The notes: generated by a model from the letters alone, not told the origin. A DNA stretch of 64,000 nucleotides from Tritrichomonas musculus (GCA_039105265.1 JAPFFF010000048.1:558001-622000), one strand, 5' to 3'; counted from the stretch's first letter, positions 8,182 through 17,118 are shown. Made by a program: numbers and translations.

Positions 8182-8862
8182 TCATTTCTTTGTTTTTCTT
8201 CGTCTTTTGATAAAATATTTTTTGTTTCGATATATTTTATAGCTAGCCGGCTTTCTTGAATAATGAATACGTGGATAGTTCAAATAATTTAGATAGTAAT
8301 TACTTAATATATCTCTATTTAAGTCTCCTAACTTTTGTTCTCTATCTTTGTTTTCTATTCTCTCAAAACCATTTCCTATTGTGTTCATTGTTTTGGCTCC
8401 TGCCTTTAAATATTTATTATCAGTTGCTTCACCTATAGCTTCTGCAATTTCACCACCAGTTTTTAATATTTCACTTTTATTGTCCCATGCCCATTTTAAC
8501 CTCTCCTTTGTTTTCTTGACCTCTTCATCATTATTTTTTGGTTGTCCATTTGTGATTTTGTCATATGCACTATTTAATTTTTTCATGAATTTCCCTGTTA
8601 TCCCTTCTGAATGGGTCATGGAGGGTGGTACTGGAGGTGGAGCAGGAGCAGGAGGCGGCATCAGATTTTGGGTAGATGGAACATCTTTTTCTTGAGTCTC
8701 ATTTGATGTTTTGATATTGTCGCTTGACTTCCTTCCAGTTAATTTGTTATACGCATTATGCATTAAATCGGTTATCTTATTACCTATCCCTCCCATTGGT
8801 TCTTCTGTCCCATCACTTCGTAGAGTAGGAGCTGTACCCATACTAAATAACTCAAAAGACAT
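8182..8862 (-). CDS. pVI-like minor virion protein, second copy, element A
   Basis: In the 226-residue product, residues 25-95 contain two short repeats of an amphipathic segment (HNAYNKLTGRKSSDN and NSAYDKITNGQPKNN) separated by a proline-rich linker (PPPAPAPPPVPPS). Residues 120-170 (WAWDNKSEILKTGGEIAEAI) match the neighbouring pVI-like gene (WVWNNKAEILKTGGEAVKDI). The tail is strongly basic (KYFIKRRRKTKK). The two genes are adjacent duplicates, one of them disrupted by D. By composition this resembles membrane-active, DNA-binding core proteins of adenovirus type (pVI, pX). It starts with TTAAATG. Confidence 0.55.
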   Translation of the reverse strand: MSFELFSMGTAPTLRSDGTEEPMGGIGNKITDLMHNAYNKLTGRKSSDNIKTSNETQEKDVPSTQNLMPPPAPAPPPVPPSMTHSEGITGKFMKKLNSAYDKITNGQPKNNDEEVKKTKERLKWAWDNKSEILKTGGEIAEAIGEATDNKYLKAGAKTMNTIGNGFERIENKDREQKLGDLNRDILSNYYLNYLNYPRIHYSRKPASYKIYRNKKYFIKRRRKTKK

Positions 8863-8890
8863 TTAATTGGAAACAAAATTGACTACTGGC

Positions 8891-9142
8891 TCACTTTTTT
8901 GACTTCTTTTTCTTTTTGCTACTTGTCGAGCCCTGTCTTTGTTGATACTTTATTTTCCTCTTTAATTGTTCTATTTTTGCTTCTTCTCCATCATCAAACA
9001 TATTTCTTTTCTGATATAATGCTGTTGGCTTCCTTCCATAATGAATGCGTTGAAAATCACTATATGTTACATGTTTGTTTCCGAATAGACGACTATTCCT
9101 TTCCTCTAATAATTGTTCGAGCTCACTTTTTTTAGCTTTGTT
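8891..9142 (-). pseudogene. Distal part of pVI-like gene of element A, cut by insertion of D
   Basis: Reading leftward from the D boundary, coding-like sequence continues for about 80 codons. It is charged, contains IHYGRKP (IHYSRKP in the neighbouring paralogue) and ends in a lysine-rich tail (STSSKKKKKSKK). The proximal part of the same gene lies on the far side of D. The gene is disrupted by the insertion. It is listed separately because no start is present here. Confidence 0.65.
9137..9142. repeat. Target site duplication of element D (left copy)
   Basis: TTTGTT stands immediately before the left AGTAG terminus of D, and TTTGTT occurs again at 31919-31924 at the right end. The last base of the right TIR can also be counted as the first T of this repeat; without that overlap the clean duplication is five bases (TTGTT). 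Six-base duplications are usual for Polintons. Confidence 0.75.
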
Positions 9143-10036
9143 AGTAGAATAGTTAAGGGGGCTACGCTAAAAACGCTCCGCCCGCCCTTAACAACGTTTT
9201 AGGACCCCTTTCTGGACCCCCAAAACCACGAAAAAACCCTATCTGGGACCCTCTAGAAGCACTACTTTTGACCCCTTCCAGAGTACTCCAGAACCCCTGT
9301 TTTTCGCTATTCTGGGACCTCCTGGAGCATATATGATGACCTCTATAACTATATAGCTACAGAGCTTTGTAAACACTCTTCCAGAGACCCCAAAACCACG
9401 AAAAAACCCTATCTGGGACCCTCTAGAAACACTACTTCTGACCCCTTCCAGAGACCCCCAAAACCACGAAAAAACCCTATCTGGGACCCTCTAGAAACAC
9501 TATTTCTGACCCCTTCCACAAGCCCTAAAAACACTGTTTTTGAGATCTCTAAAAATAACCCCAAACGTAATTTAAATAATTTTTTTATCCGCTACATATA
9601 ATTATAATATGACTACAGAAATTTAATTCCACCTCGAATCAATCGTTGATGAATTCTATGACTACATAGATGAACTCGATAAGATTCACTGTGTTGATAA
9701 TATCATGGAATCACTCCACGAAACCTTGATCCTAATGAATCTCGATAGAGATTTCAACGTATATAACATCCTCACGTATTACGACATCGATGATCTAGAC
9801 GATCTCGATGATATCTTCAACGCTCCATACTATGATGATGGAGCTGTAGACTTAAAGATAGAGACTATCGATAGATGTATTCATTTATTGATGATGAAAG
9901 AAGACATTCATCGTGAAGATGAAGATGATGATACTACGTACTCGGACGAACCCCTTATCGATATGGACACAGATGAGTTCGCTGATGATGAAGAGTAAGG
10001 GAAGTTCTCGAAGAGTAAGTGATGTTTATTTTTGTT
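9143..10036. repeat. Left terminal inverted repeat of element D
   Basis: This ~0.89-kb arm matches the reverse complement of 31045-31919 with only a few small differences. The outer ~400 bp hold three copies of a motif with CCACGAAAAAACCCTATCTG beginning near 9220, 9390 and 9458, the last two 68 bases apart. The inner half holds an acidic open frame and its upstream region. Protein-primed replication in Polintons is expected to begin at such ends. Confidence 0.92.
9705..9998 (+). CDS. TIR-encoded acidic protein, left copy
   Basis: The 97-residue product is highly acidic (for example DDLDDLDDIF and MDTDEFADDEE), with the N-terminal part MESLHETLILMNLDRDFNVY. It lies wholly inside the terminal repeat, so D carries a second copy at the other end with the same first ~75 residues. 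The true start is uncertain because coding-like sequence extends upstream of this ATG. Acidic proteins of this type often mimic DNA or act in transcription, but nothing here proves a role. The conserved upstream block at about 9531-9577 also precedes the KilA-N gene of the same element. Confidence 0.55.
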   Translation: MESLHETLILMNLDRDFNVYNILTYYDIDDLDDLDDIFNAPYYDDGAVDLKIETIDRCIHLLMMKEDIHREDEDDDTTYSDEPLIDMDTDEFADDEE

Positions 10037-10043
10037 TACTTAA

Positions 10044-11369
10044 ATGAGTTACAGAAGGGATAACCCAGAAGATGAACACATTCCATTGCCAATCGAAACG
10101 GTTTATAACTCTATAGTTGATTCGGTAAGAGTTAAAGGTGATTACGGAACCACTAAATATTATACCGATAGCAATGAACACTTCAACAGAATTTATTTTA
10201 AATATCCAGCTGAATGGAGAACATCCAATCTCGGTGAAAAAATAATCGGTGTTCGACATATGTCTGTTAAATGGAGAGAGGGTTGGATTAAGTTTGATCT
10301 ATTCGTTCGAAAATTTGATGATGCGATATATGATAAACTAAAAGATATAATTACACGAGTTAACAAAGAAATATGTGAAACGTTATCAGAAGATGAAATA
10401 CATGAAATAGTTATGGATAATCTACCGGATGAGTATGTAAGAGTATATCAAATTCCAATAAGTATCAGAGTAACATCAAATGATAATTGGATCGATATTG
10501 TTAATCATATACGAAAAGCTATTGATGATCATAATCTATATAATCATCTGAAAGAGAAGATCATGGATAGAAAGATTACTCCAGATGAACGAGCTATTTT
10601 ATTAAAACAATTAGAAGATATCAAAGATGATTATGAATCGATGTTAGCTAAAAGTGATGAATTAATCGGTGAACATATACCATTCTATTTACAAAGCGAA
10701 GACATTATCATTGAAGATGTGTTCGAAAATAACCAACATATCTTGAAATTACGATCAAAAGATTCAGACTTGTCGAGTATATTTAGATCAATCGATATAT
10801 TGATCTCGGCTCCAAATAATAATAGACACTATTATACTCCGTATAGAAACTTTCATGACAGACATCGCAGTGTCAACTTTATTAAACATAGAATAAATAA
10901 TGATGGTCGATTAATTCCATATGAAGAACCTGTTAAACCTGATAATGAAGAAGAAGAAGATTGGAATGAACCTATTGATGAAGATTATATTAAAGAACAA
11001 GAATATGATAATATCAAATTCGATCCATATACAGCTAGCTTCTTCAATCTTGGATCCGGTAACCCATTCAAAAACAATATATACAAACTATACCATTATC
11101 ATTACGAACAGATATTGAAGAACATATTGACTGATTTGGAGTGTGAAGTTGTAGCTTCATTTGCAACTCAATCGAATCATTATCTTGTTGGTAGAACTAA
11201 TGAACCATTCTGTCCGATCAAATATTATAAGTTGAACCATAGCGATGAAACATTTTGGATCGAATTCTACGACAAAAACGAGATTAAGATTCCATTACCG
11301 ATCAACGATAATGTTGTGTTCACAATAGACATGGTGTTCTTACAAAACCGTAAACTGTTATACTCTTAA
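10044..11369 (+). CDS. Conserved virion-type protein, possible penton (minor capsid), element D
   Basis: The 441-residue product is the first gene inside the left TIR and is followed ten bases later by the integrase. The N-terminal ~110 residues (NRIYFKYPAEWRTSNLGEKI and following) and the C-terminal ~100 residues (CPIKYYKLNHSDETFWIEFY, then VVFTIDMVFLQNRKLLYS) are beta-rich. They are conserved in A, where the locus lies in the same place next to the integrase. The middle, about residues 110-250, is helical and charged. The closing block, with an aromatic FW..FYD followed by a hydrophobic strand, resembles the last strands of single jelly-roll penton proteins of Polinton-like viruses. This is a tentative assignment; the 253-residue gene is the alternative penton candidate. 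Confidence 0.5.
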   Translation: MSYRRDNPEDEHIPLPIETVYNSIVDSVRVKGDYGTTKYYTDSNEHFNRIYFKYPAEWRTSNLGEKIIGVRHMSVKWREGWIKFDLFVRKFDDAIYDKLKDIITRVNKEICETLSEDEIHEIVMDNLPDEYVRVYQIPISIRVTSNDNWIDIVNHIRKAIDDHNLYNHLKEKIMDRKITPDERAILLKQLEDIKDDYESMLAKSDELIGEHIPFYLQSEDIIIEDVFENNQHILKLRSKDSDLSSIFRSIDILISAPNNNRHYYTPYRNFHDRHRSVNFIKHRINNDGRLIPYEEPVKPDNEEEEDWNEPIDEDYIKEQEYDNIKFDPYTASFFNLGSGNPFKNNIYKLYHYHYEQILKNILTDLECEVVASFATQSNHYLVGRTNEPFCPIKYYKLNHSDETFWIEFYDKNEIKIPLPINDNVVFTIDMVFLQNRKLLYS

Positions 11370-11379
11370 TCCGCTATAA

Positions 11380-12480
11380 ATGTCCCGAATTAAGTTCAAG
11401 ACCATTGATGAAGTTTATTCTAAGTATCCAACCAATACGTTATCGAAATTCAAGATAATCGCTAATAGATATGGTTTCACGGATGATGAAGCTAAAGACT
11501 ATCTTCAAAACAAAGTCGTTCACGATCAACATATTCCACCACCAAAGTTCATGCATATCTATTCGAAGATTCAACATGCGTTTCAAATGGATACATTTAT
11601 TGGCGGCGCGAAGTCGACAACAGGTATTGGAGATCCAGACTATTTGATGTTCATTAACGTTAACACACGTAAAGCATATGCGTATGAGATGATCAATAAA
11701 GGTGCTAAACAAGTGTTGAAATCATTAACCGAGTTCATCAAATCAGAACCTGAGTGTAAGTCTATTATATCAGATGAAGATGCATCATACTTATCGAAAT
11801 CCGTACTCGATTTCATGAGAGAACATGATATTGTATATACAACAACGACCGATAACGATCATAACAAACTCGGTATCATTAACAGATTCATGAGAACCAT
11901 TCGTGATATGAAAGCTAATGAACCAAACACTGATATACTATCATTAGTAGAATCCTATAACGATATGCCACATCGATCTCTTAATTATAAATCTCCGAAT
12001 GAGATAACAGATGAAGATGAGTTAGAGTATATCGATAAGATGAAACGTCAAGTAAATCCATATCATTTCAAACCTAGTGATCTAGTTAGAGTAGTTCTTG
12101 ATAAGAGTCCATTAACGAAACGTCGTTCAAATCTATCTAAAGAGTCTTACGTCGTCGATTCCAAAGATGGTAATCAGTTTCTAATCCGCTCTATCGATGG
12201 ATCTGTAGATACTATACCGGGATATAAACTCGTGAAGTCATCAAATAACGTTCCATTAGCGACATCAATCAAAAATGGTAAACGCGGTATCGTTAAAGAG
12301 ATTCGATCCTACAACAAAAAGAGAGATACATATACGATCACATATGAAGGTTCAACCGTTAAAGATACTATCAAATCGAAATATCTACTTGAAGGTCATC
12401 CAACTAAATTATCGACAATGGAACGTCAATACTGGTTGAAACAAAATACCATCCCCGATCAAATAAGAAAGTTCATTTAA
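11380..12480 (+). CDS. INT: Retrovirus-like (rve family) integrase, element D
   Basis: The 366-residue product would insert the linear element into host DNA. The core, about residues 65-190, has the first aspartate in FQMDTFIGG, the second in SIISDEDASYLSKSVLDFM, and the following helix LGIINRFMRTIRDM, in the order and spacing of retrovirus-type integrases of Polintons. The N-terminus has a short helical region. The C-terminal ~130 residues (FKPSDLVRVV..., GKRGIVKEIRSYNKKRDTY) form an SH3- or chromo-like barrel typical of this class. A has a homologue with the same layout at 33059-34075. It starts in a CTATAAATGTC context and is followed by the ATPase after ten bases. Confidence 0.88.
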   Translation: MSRIKFKTIDEVYSKYPTNTLSKFKIIANRYGFTDDEAKDYLQNKVVHDQHIPPPKFMHIYSKIQHAFQMDTFIGGAKSTTGIGDPDYLMFINVNTRKAYAYEMINKGAKQVLKSLTEFIKSEPECKSIISDEDASYLSKSVLDFMREHDIVYTTTTDNDHNKLGIINRFMRTIRDMKANEPNTDILSLVESYNDMPHRSLNYKSPNEITDEDELEYIDKMKRQVNPYHFKPSDLVRVVLDKSPLTKRRSNLSKESYVVDSKDGNQFLIRSIDGSVDTIPGYKLVKSSNNVPLATSIKNGKRGIVKEIRSYNKKRDTYTITYEGSTVKDTIKSKYLLEGHPTKLSTMERQYWLKQNTIPDQIRKFI

Positions 12481-12490
12481 CTTACTATAA

Positions 12491-13341
12491 ATGAGTCAAA
12501 TCAAGAAAGTTGAAGATCTAATCGAAGATACATTACGTAAGAATCAACGAGATATTGAAATGGCGTTGATTAAACCACTCGCTCCTGAATATCCATTCTC
12601 GTCAAACGGTATCTACTTTCTAATCGGTAAGATGGGAGCTGGTAAATCGTTTTGGATATGGCGTCACATCATGATAACTGAACGACTATTCACGAAACCG
12701 TATTACAGTAAAATCATATTCTGTTCCACGTCTGGTAAACTCGATAAAACAGCTGAAGTACTATCCAAGAATGTGAAGACCCCTATCGATTACATCAAAG
12801 AAGAGAATCTACTTCCATATCTCAAACGACATCTACGACGTAAACTCAAATACTATGCTATGGTGAAGCACGTCCTATCCAAAATGGTTGAAACTAATGA
12901 AGAAATGGCTAGAATCATCCAGAAACACTCGTTAATGGAAATCGAAGATCGAATAGCATATATAGCATCAAAGCTCGTTCAGTATCAGACCGCATCGTAT
13001 CCGTTCAACACGTTACTCGTATTAGATGACGCTGCTGGATCCCCATTACTGAAGAACGGTAACAGCGAACTATGTCGGTTACTAACGAAAACAGACACTT
13101 CAATCTGACTTGTATCATAGCTGTTCAAACATTACGATTCGTTCATCTGAATGTTAAACGATTGGCCACTGATATCATATGTTATAGCGGTTTCAGTAAA
13201 GAAGATTTCACATCGATGTTACAACAGACTCCAAACAATCTCGATATCAAGTCAACAACAATCGAATATCTAAATCATAAGGGTCAACATGATCGATTCA
13301 TCATCAATATCACCGCCAACGAATCACATTTTGAGCAATAA
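12491..13341 (+). pseudogene. ATP: FtsK/HerA-type (A32-like) packaging ATPase locus, element D
   Basis: The family packages DNA into the capsid. A Walker A loop, GKMGAGKS, lies at residues 46-53 after the strand GIYFLI, and a Walker B strand, LLVLDDAAGS, near residue 175. Further downstream are blocks shared with the A homologue (ATDIICYSGF, then KEDFTSML). Both belong to the genome-packaging ATPases of Polintons, adenovirus-like elements and giant viruses. The locus appears broken by about one break, while its A homologue is open throughout. The position between integrase and pVI-like gene is the same in both elements. Confidence 0.85.
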
Positions 13342-13368
13342 ATGAGTATGTTTTTGTGACTTAGAAAC

Positions 13369-13773
13369 ATGGGATTCAAGAGTTTCATTACAAGCGGTTG
13401 GAATAGACTTAAAAGTGATGTCCATCAGGGGCTCATCGGTGCTAAAAACGCTGCACATCGAGTATGGAATGCGACCAAAAAGGGGTTGATCGGTGCTAAA
13501 AACTTCGCTATGAATAATCCGAAAGCTGTCGGTACTATGCTACATGCGATTACTCCATTTGCGACTGCATTCAATCCAACGTTAGGTGCTATTACATCAG
13601 CAGGTGCAAACATATTCAGTCACATGCCAAAGGGGTCGGTCAAAGACAAGCTCGTGAAGATCAGTGAACAGTTCGCACGTGGCGAATTAAAACAAGGTGG
13701 ATCATCAACAGCACAAGCTGCAGCTGATTCGCGAAAGAAACCTCATAAATTCGTTCCATTTCGGGGGATTTAA
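13369..13773 (+). CDS. pVI-like membrane-active minor virion protein, element D
   Basis: In the 134-residue product, residues 5-48 contain a twofold repeat with GLIGAKN at its core (HQGLIGAKNAAHRVWNATKK then KGLIGAKNFAMNN). A hydrophobic glycine/alanine stretch follows (FATAFNPTLGAITSAGANIF), and a basic tail ends the protein. The composition matches the small amphipathic pVI-like or pX-like proteins of adenoviruses and Polinton-like viruses that line the capsid and disrupt membranes. The gene sits between the ATPase and another small basic gene, the position held by the pVI-like pair in A. Function is inferred from composition and position. Confidence 0.55.
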   Translation: MGFKSFITSGWNRLKSDVHQGLIGAKNAAHRVWNATKKGLIGAKNFAMNNPKAVGTMLHAITPFATAFNPTLGAITSAGANIFSHMPKGSVKDKLVKISEQFARGELKQGGSSTAQAAADSRKKPHKFVPFRGI

Positions 13774-13783
13774 CGGATTATAA

Positions 13784-14011
13784 ATGAGTGGCAGAGATCG
13801 AACAATTTGCGGAAGCAAAGTACGAAGTAATGCATATAGATCGAGTAATTCTGTTATCGTATCTGGACCTGGTACTATGTATAACGAAATCACCAGATCG
13901 AGATCATTACCAACACGATATCACGATAACACTAATACTCATGACGTAACGGTACCATATATCAAAACCAGTAAACGCAAATCCAAAACTCGTAAAAACA
14001 AACGTAAGTGA
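13784..14011 (+). CDS. Small arginine/lysine-rich core-like protein, element D
   Basis: The 75-residue product contains serine- and arginine-rich segments (GSKVRSNAYRSSNSV, ITRSRSLPTRY) and ends in a very basic tail (KTSKRKSKTRKNKRK). It has no hydrophobic segment. It lies ten bases after the pVI-like gene and starts in an ATTATAAATGAG context. Such short basic proteins condense viral DNA in adenovirus-type particles (pVII, pX), and a core DNA-binding role is the simplest reading. No sequence family is recognised. Confidence 0.5.
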   Translation: MSGRDRTICGSKVRSNAYRSSNSVIVSGPGTMYNEITRSRSLPTRYHDNTNTHDVTVPYIKTSKRKSKTRKNKRK

Positions 14012-14045
14012 GTATTGTCTGTGATGATATTTTTGTTGAAATCAA

Positions 14046-14672
14046 ATGAGTTCTAAGTACGTACGTGGAGTGAAACGAAATCAAATCATTCAACGATGGT
14101 TACAAGGGATTGAAGATCCCGAATATGAAGTGTTTCCGACTAAAAAAGAAGGTAAATATATAGTCAAGTTGAGGGAGACTAAATTAGTAGATCAAACCAA
14201 TATCGATGTTGATAAACAGTCTGTCGATGTCGATGTCGATAAACAGTCTGTCGATGTAGATAATGATGTCGAGTCTGAAACTGAATCAACACCACCACCA
14301 CCTGTAATCAAACAACGTAGACCGCAAACATCTAGTAGTACGATTCCATCAACTAGACCAGATTCAATTTCCTCTGGAAACTTTGCTCCGCAAACAATTA
14401 ATCTCGAAATACTCGAACAGTTACGTAATCTCGGTGAAGAGATCCGTAATGATAGATTCAAGAAAGAGCAGAAACAGTATATCAAACATGTCGTCAACAA
14501 AGAGTTATCGAAATCGCGTATTCGTAGTCGATATGTACCGGACATGTTCCCAGAGTCAGTCGAATCCGAACCAGTTGTTAATGAACCGAAACCAGTCGAA
14601 TCACAACCAGTTGAACCTGAACCTGAACCACTTATTGAACAACCCATATTTCGATCACGTATACGACGTTAA
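14046..14672 (+). CDS. Conserved capsid-cluster protein, possible scaffold, element D
   Basis: The 208-residue product has an N-terminal block, RNQIIQRWLQGIEDPEYEVF, nearly the same as in the 175-residue protein of A. Then follow a VDVDKQSVD repeat (three near-copies), a proline/serine linker, the helix ILEQLRNLGEEIRNDRFKKE, a run of EPVVNEPKPVESQPVEP-type repeats and a basic end (FRSRIRR). The conserved N-terminal and helical blocks joined by changing low-complexity linkers fit a scaffold or core-linker protein. It is followed after 45 bases by the major capsid gene. No named family is recognised. Confidence 0.6.
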   Translation: MSSKYVRGVKRNQIIQRWLQGIEDPEYEVFPTKKEGKYIVKLRETKLVDQTNIDVDKQSVDVDVDKQSVDVDNDVESETESTPPPPVIKQRRPQTSSSTIPSTRPDSISSGNFAPQTINLEILEQLRNLGEEIRNDRFKKEQKQYIKHVVNKELSKSRIRSRYVPDMFPESVESEPVVNEPKPVESQPVEPEPEPLIEQPIFRSRIRR

Positions 14673-14717
14673 ACATGAATCCGCCATCAACGACCCTTAT
14701 ATTTTTCTGTCAAGTAA

Positions 14718-16304
14718 ATGACATTCAACAACGAAGTGTTTCACAAAACATCAGCTGAGGTTAATACTCAGGTAGCTAGCTATTTCGATATAGTCGATAA
14801 TGCTATCGCCATGTCCGATACCAATAAGAAATACGTTATCGATGCTCAAGCTTCATACAGTCCATCAGCACCTATTCATGCTGGTTCATTCACTACATTC
14901 ATTATCAGTCCGACATGTGACAACACCGCCGACATCTATAACGGATTTATCAAAACTGTTATGAGTATTATAATAAACATGGGTGATCCAATTAACGGTC
15001 CATTGACAGATGTAAATGGTCATGCATTTAATACATTATGGGTTGGATTCAAAGACGCTATGGATTCAGTCGAAAAATATGAGATCCTCTCTAACGGTAT
15101 CTCCATATACACTCAAAACTTTGGTCCAGAAGAGTCATTCTTGACAGTGTGTGGCTCTAATGAAGCTTCTAAACGATCCGATATCTACTCTAAAGTTCGT
15201 CATAAAGATATATATAATCGTAAATTCGATTTAGCTCATTGTGGTGAGTTCGTAAAACTTGATACCGAAAATAATACATATAAAGTTACCATACCATTGA
15301 AGATCGATTTACGCCGATTCTTACCACTCAGCAACATCAAGTATCTACCCGCATTCGCTGGCAAATTCGAACTCAAAGTTATGTTCGGTACACAAGGTTT
15401 GGTTTGGTGTCCAGTTGGTCCATCACGTGAGTTTATGTCCGATCCCAGTACCCGTGATGCTTTAAAATACAATGGTATCACATCTGAATTCGTTCAAATC
15501 GGTGACGCCGCATATATGTATAATGACGTGGAATCATCGATATTAAAATCAGAGCTTCGTAGAATAACAGTTGATCGTAATTATGAGATTAATAAAGCGT
15601 ATAGTGTCATCCCCAACTTTGGTATCGATAATGATATATATCAATCACTCGTTCAACGATACACTCAACAAGAACTCATCTTTCCAACTCAGATATTGAC
15701 ATTCACGACTATGAGTAAGAGTCTCAGTGTCGGTCATGGATCATCCACTCAAACCATTACTCCAAGATTTGTCGATTCAATCTTCTTCTTATTCCCGTTA
15801 GAATCAACTCATCACACTGTATTCAAGAACCCTAAGTTTACGAACTTCCAGTTACGATGTGGTGGTTATGGTGTCGTTCCAACTATTCCATTCGCGACTG
15901 ATGGTACTGATCCAATGTTCATCGAACTATGTCAGAACGCTATGAACGTTAACGGTGAACAAACAGGGTTTAACAAAGAGGTGGTCCAATCATTGATGTT
16001 CGTCAAAACTGAAGATGAAGATCCGATTGTACCACGTAGACATTTTAGTTACGATACTACATATTTCTTTATCGGACTTCCAACTGAAACCGATAACACA
16101 TTCCAACAAGGTCAAACCAGTAACACACCAATCACTTACGAAATCGTTTGTGATCTTCCAGAAGATAGTTTCTATGCTGCTGCCAGTCCAAAACCACCTC
16201 CAATTATGGGATTGTTACAAGATACTGTCATATCCATTCATGTTCAACCAAATGGTATGCCGCCCGTTGTTGAAATCGGACAGTATGATGTAACGAGTCG
16301 TTAA
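14718..16304 (+). CDS. MCP: Major capsid protein, element D
   Basis: The 528-residue product has the size, position and beta-rich composition of the Polinton double jelly-roll major capsid protein. It also shares blocks with the A locus along its length and with the element C protein in order. Landmarks are VASYFDIVDNAIAMSDTNKK (residues ~17-36), LWVGFKDAMDSVEKYEI (~110), GLVWCPVGPSREF (~230), ITPRFVDSIFFLFPLESTHH (~350), NVNGEQTGFNKEVV (~412) and FFIGLPTETDNTFQQG (~450). It would assemble as trimers into an icosahedral shell. It starts in a CAAGTAAATGAC context. Confidence 0.8.
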   Translation: MTFNNEVFHKTSAEVNTQVASYFDIVDNAIAMSDTNKKYVIDAQASYSPSAPIHAGSFTTFIISPTCDNTADIYNGFIKTVMSIIINMGDPINGPLTDVNGHAFNTLWVGFKDAMDSVEKYEILSNGISIYTQNFGPEESFLTVCGSNEASKRSDIYSKVRHKDIYNRKFDLAHCGEFVKLDTENNTYKVTIPLKIDLRRFLPLSNIKYLPAFAGKFELKVMFGTQGLVWCPVGPSREFMSDPSTRDALKYNGITSEFVQIGDAAYMYNDVESSILKSELRRITVDRNYEINKAYSVIPNFGIDNDIYQSLVQRYTQQELIFPTQILTFTTMSKSLSVGHGSSTQTITPRFVDSIFFLFPLESTHHTVFKNPKFTNFQLRCGGYGVVPTIPFATDGTDPMFIELCQNAMNVNGEQTGFNKEVVQSLMFVKTEDEDPIVPRRHFSYDTTYFFIGLPTETDNTFQQGQTSNTPITYEIVCDLPEDSFYAAASPKPPPIMGLLQDTVISIHVQPNGMPPVVEIGQYDVTSR

Positions 16305-16374
16305 ATGATTTCATAGAACTAGTTATGATTGATTCATTTATGAACTCTGTTGTATCAGTTTATTTTTACTGAAA

Positions 16375-16563
16375 ATGTCCGGTAAATCAGTTCAAGTAAT
16401 GTCTCATCGCCAACATATAACACCGACTCCGCCAATAACGAAACCCGAATATCGTCATCCAGCAACTCATAAGAAAGAGAATTTAGTTGCGGTTGATCAG
16501 TCATGTAGATGCGTCAATGCTAAACAGTTGATACTCTATAAAGATGATGTTAACTCGTATTGA
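16375..16563 (+). CDS. Small basic/proline-rich protein, element D
   Basis: The 62-residue product (MSGKSVQVMSHRQHITPTPP and following, with a C-terminal CRCVNAKQLILYK) has no membrane segment. It occupies the variable slot between the major capsid gene and the conserved 173-residue gene, where A has its HNH, 149- and 142-residue genes. The start has the ...GAAAATGTC context and the gene reads with its neighbours. There is no recognised family. Confidence 0.45.
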   Translation: MSGKSVQVMSHRQHITPTPPITKPEYRHPATHKKENLVAVDQSCRCVNAKQLILYKDDVNSY

Positions 16564-16596
16564 TCAACGGATTACACGTATTTTACTGTAATATAA

Positions 16597-17118
16597 ATGA
16601 TTAAGAAGCGAAATCTCAACACTGGAGTCAATGCAAATGTTTCACTCGAACCGACATCAGCATCGCAATCCAATAACAATATCAATAACAACATCTTCAT
16701 CAATAAACGTGATGATGGTAAAGAAGATATAGTCATCACTCGCGAATTAACTGTTCAACCAGATGAACCAGTCGTCAATCACGATGTCCGATCACTCATT
16801 CTAGAAACATACGCGAAGATACTACTCGATCAAGATAAAGCTCTGATCAGTAATCTCGTCAGTAAACATACTATCATCGTTCCACAACAAGATCTAGCAT
16901 CAATCATCAAATCAGTTACAGGTGGTGATGTTGAGATATACACTGATGATAATCCTGGATGTTGTGTTGCTAAGGTATCACCAATACAGAAGATCGATGC
17001 CATCAAGATTGTAACAGAGTCTGGTGAGATAGTCACTGACTTCAAACAAGTCTATAACAAAGAGTTCAACGATCTCGTCAATGTATATCACTTATGTCTG
17101 AAGTATGTAGTCGTTTGA
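16597..17118 (+). CDS. Conserved Polinton protein of unknown function, element D
   Basis: The 173-residue product is homologous to the 186-residue protein of A; both share VSLEP, an asparagine run, INKRDDGKEDIVIT and LILETYAKILLDQDKALISN. A central segment with adjacent cysteines (GCCVAKVSPIQKID) is also kept. The C-terminal half is predicted alpha/beta by eye. It is the last gene of the rightward gene string and converges on the fibre gene, whose stop is 57 bases away. It starts in an ATATAAATG context. The function is unknown; conservation argues for a structural or assembly role. Confidence 0.6.
   Translation: MIKKRNLNTGVNANVSLEPTSASQSNNNINNNIFINKRDDGKEDIVITRELTVQPDEPVVNHDVRSLILETYAKILLDQDKALISNLVSKHTIIVPQQDLASIIKSVTGGDVEIYTDDNPGCCVAKVSPIQKIDAIKIVTESGEIVTDFKQVYNKEFNDLVNVYHLCLKYVVV

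Noticed and set aside
9214-9540. CRISPR-like array
   Set aside because: There are only three copies with unequal spacing inside a transposon TIR, mirrored in the other arm, in a eukaryotic setting.
14192-14647. 151-codon open frame antisense to the 208-residue gene
   Set aside because: It is a serine/glycine/threonine-rich mirror of the VDVDKQSVD and EPEP repeats of the sense gene, which is conserved in A. It is a shadow of repeat sequence.
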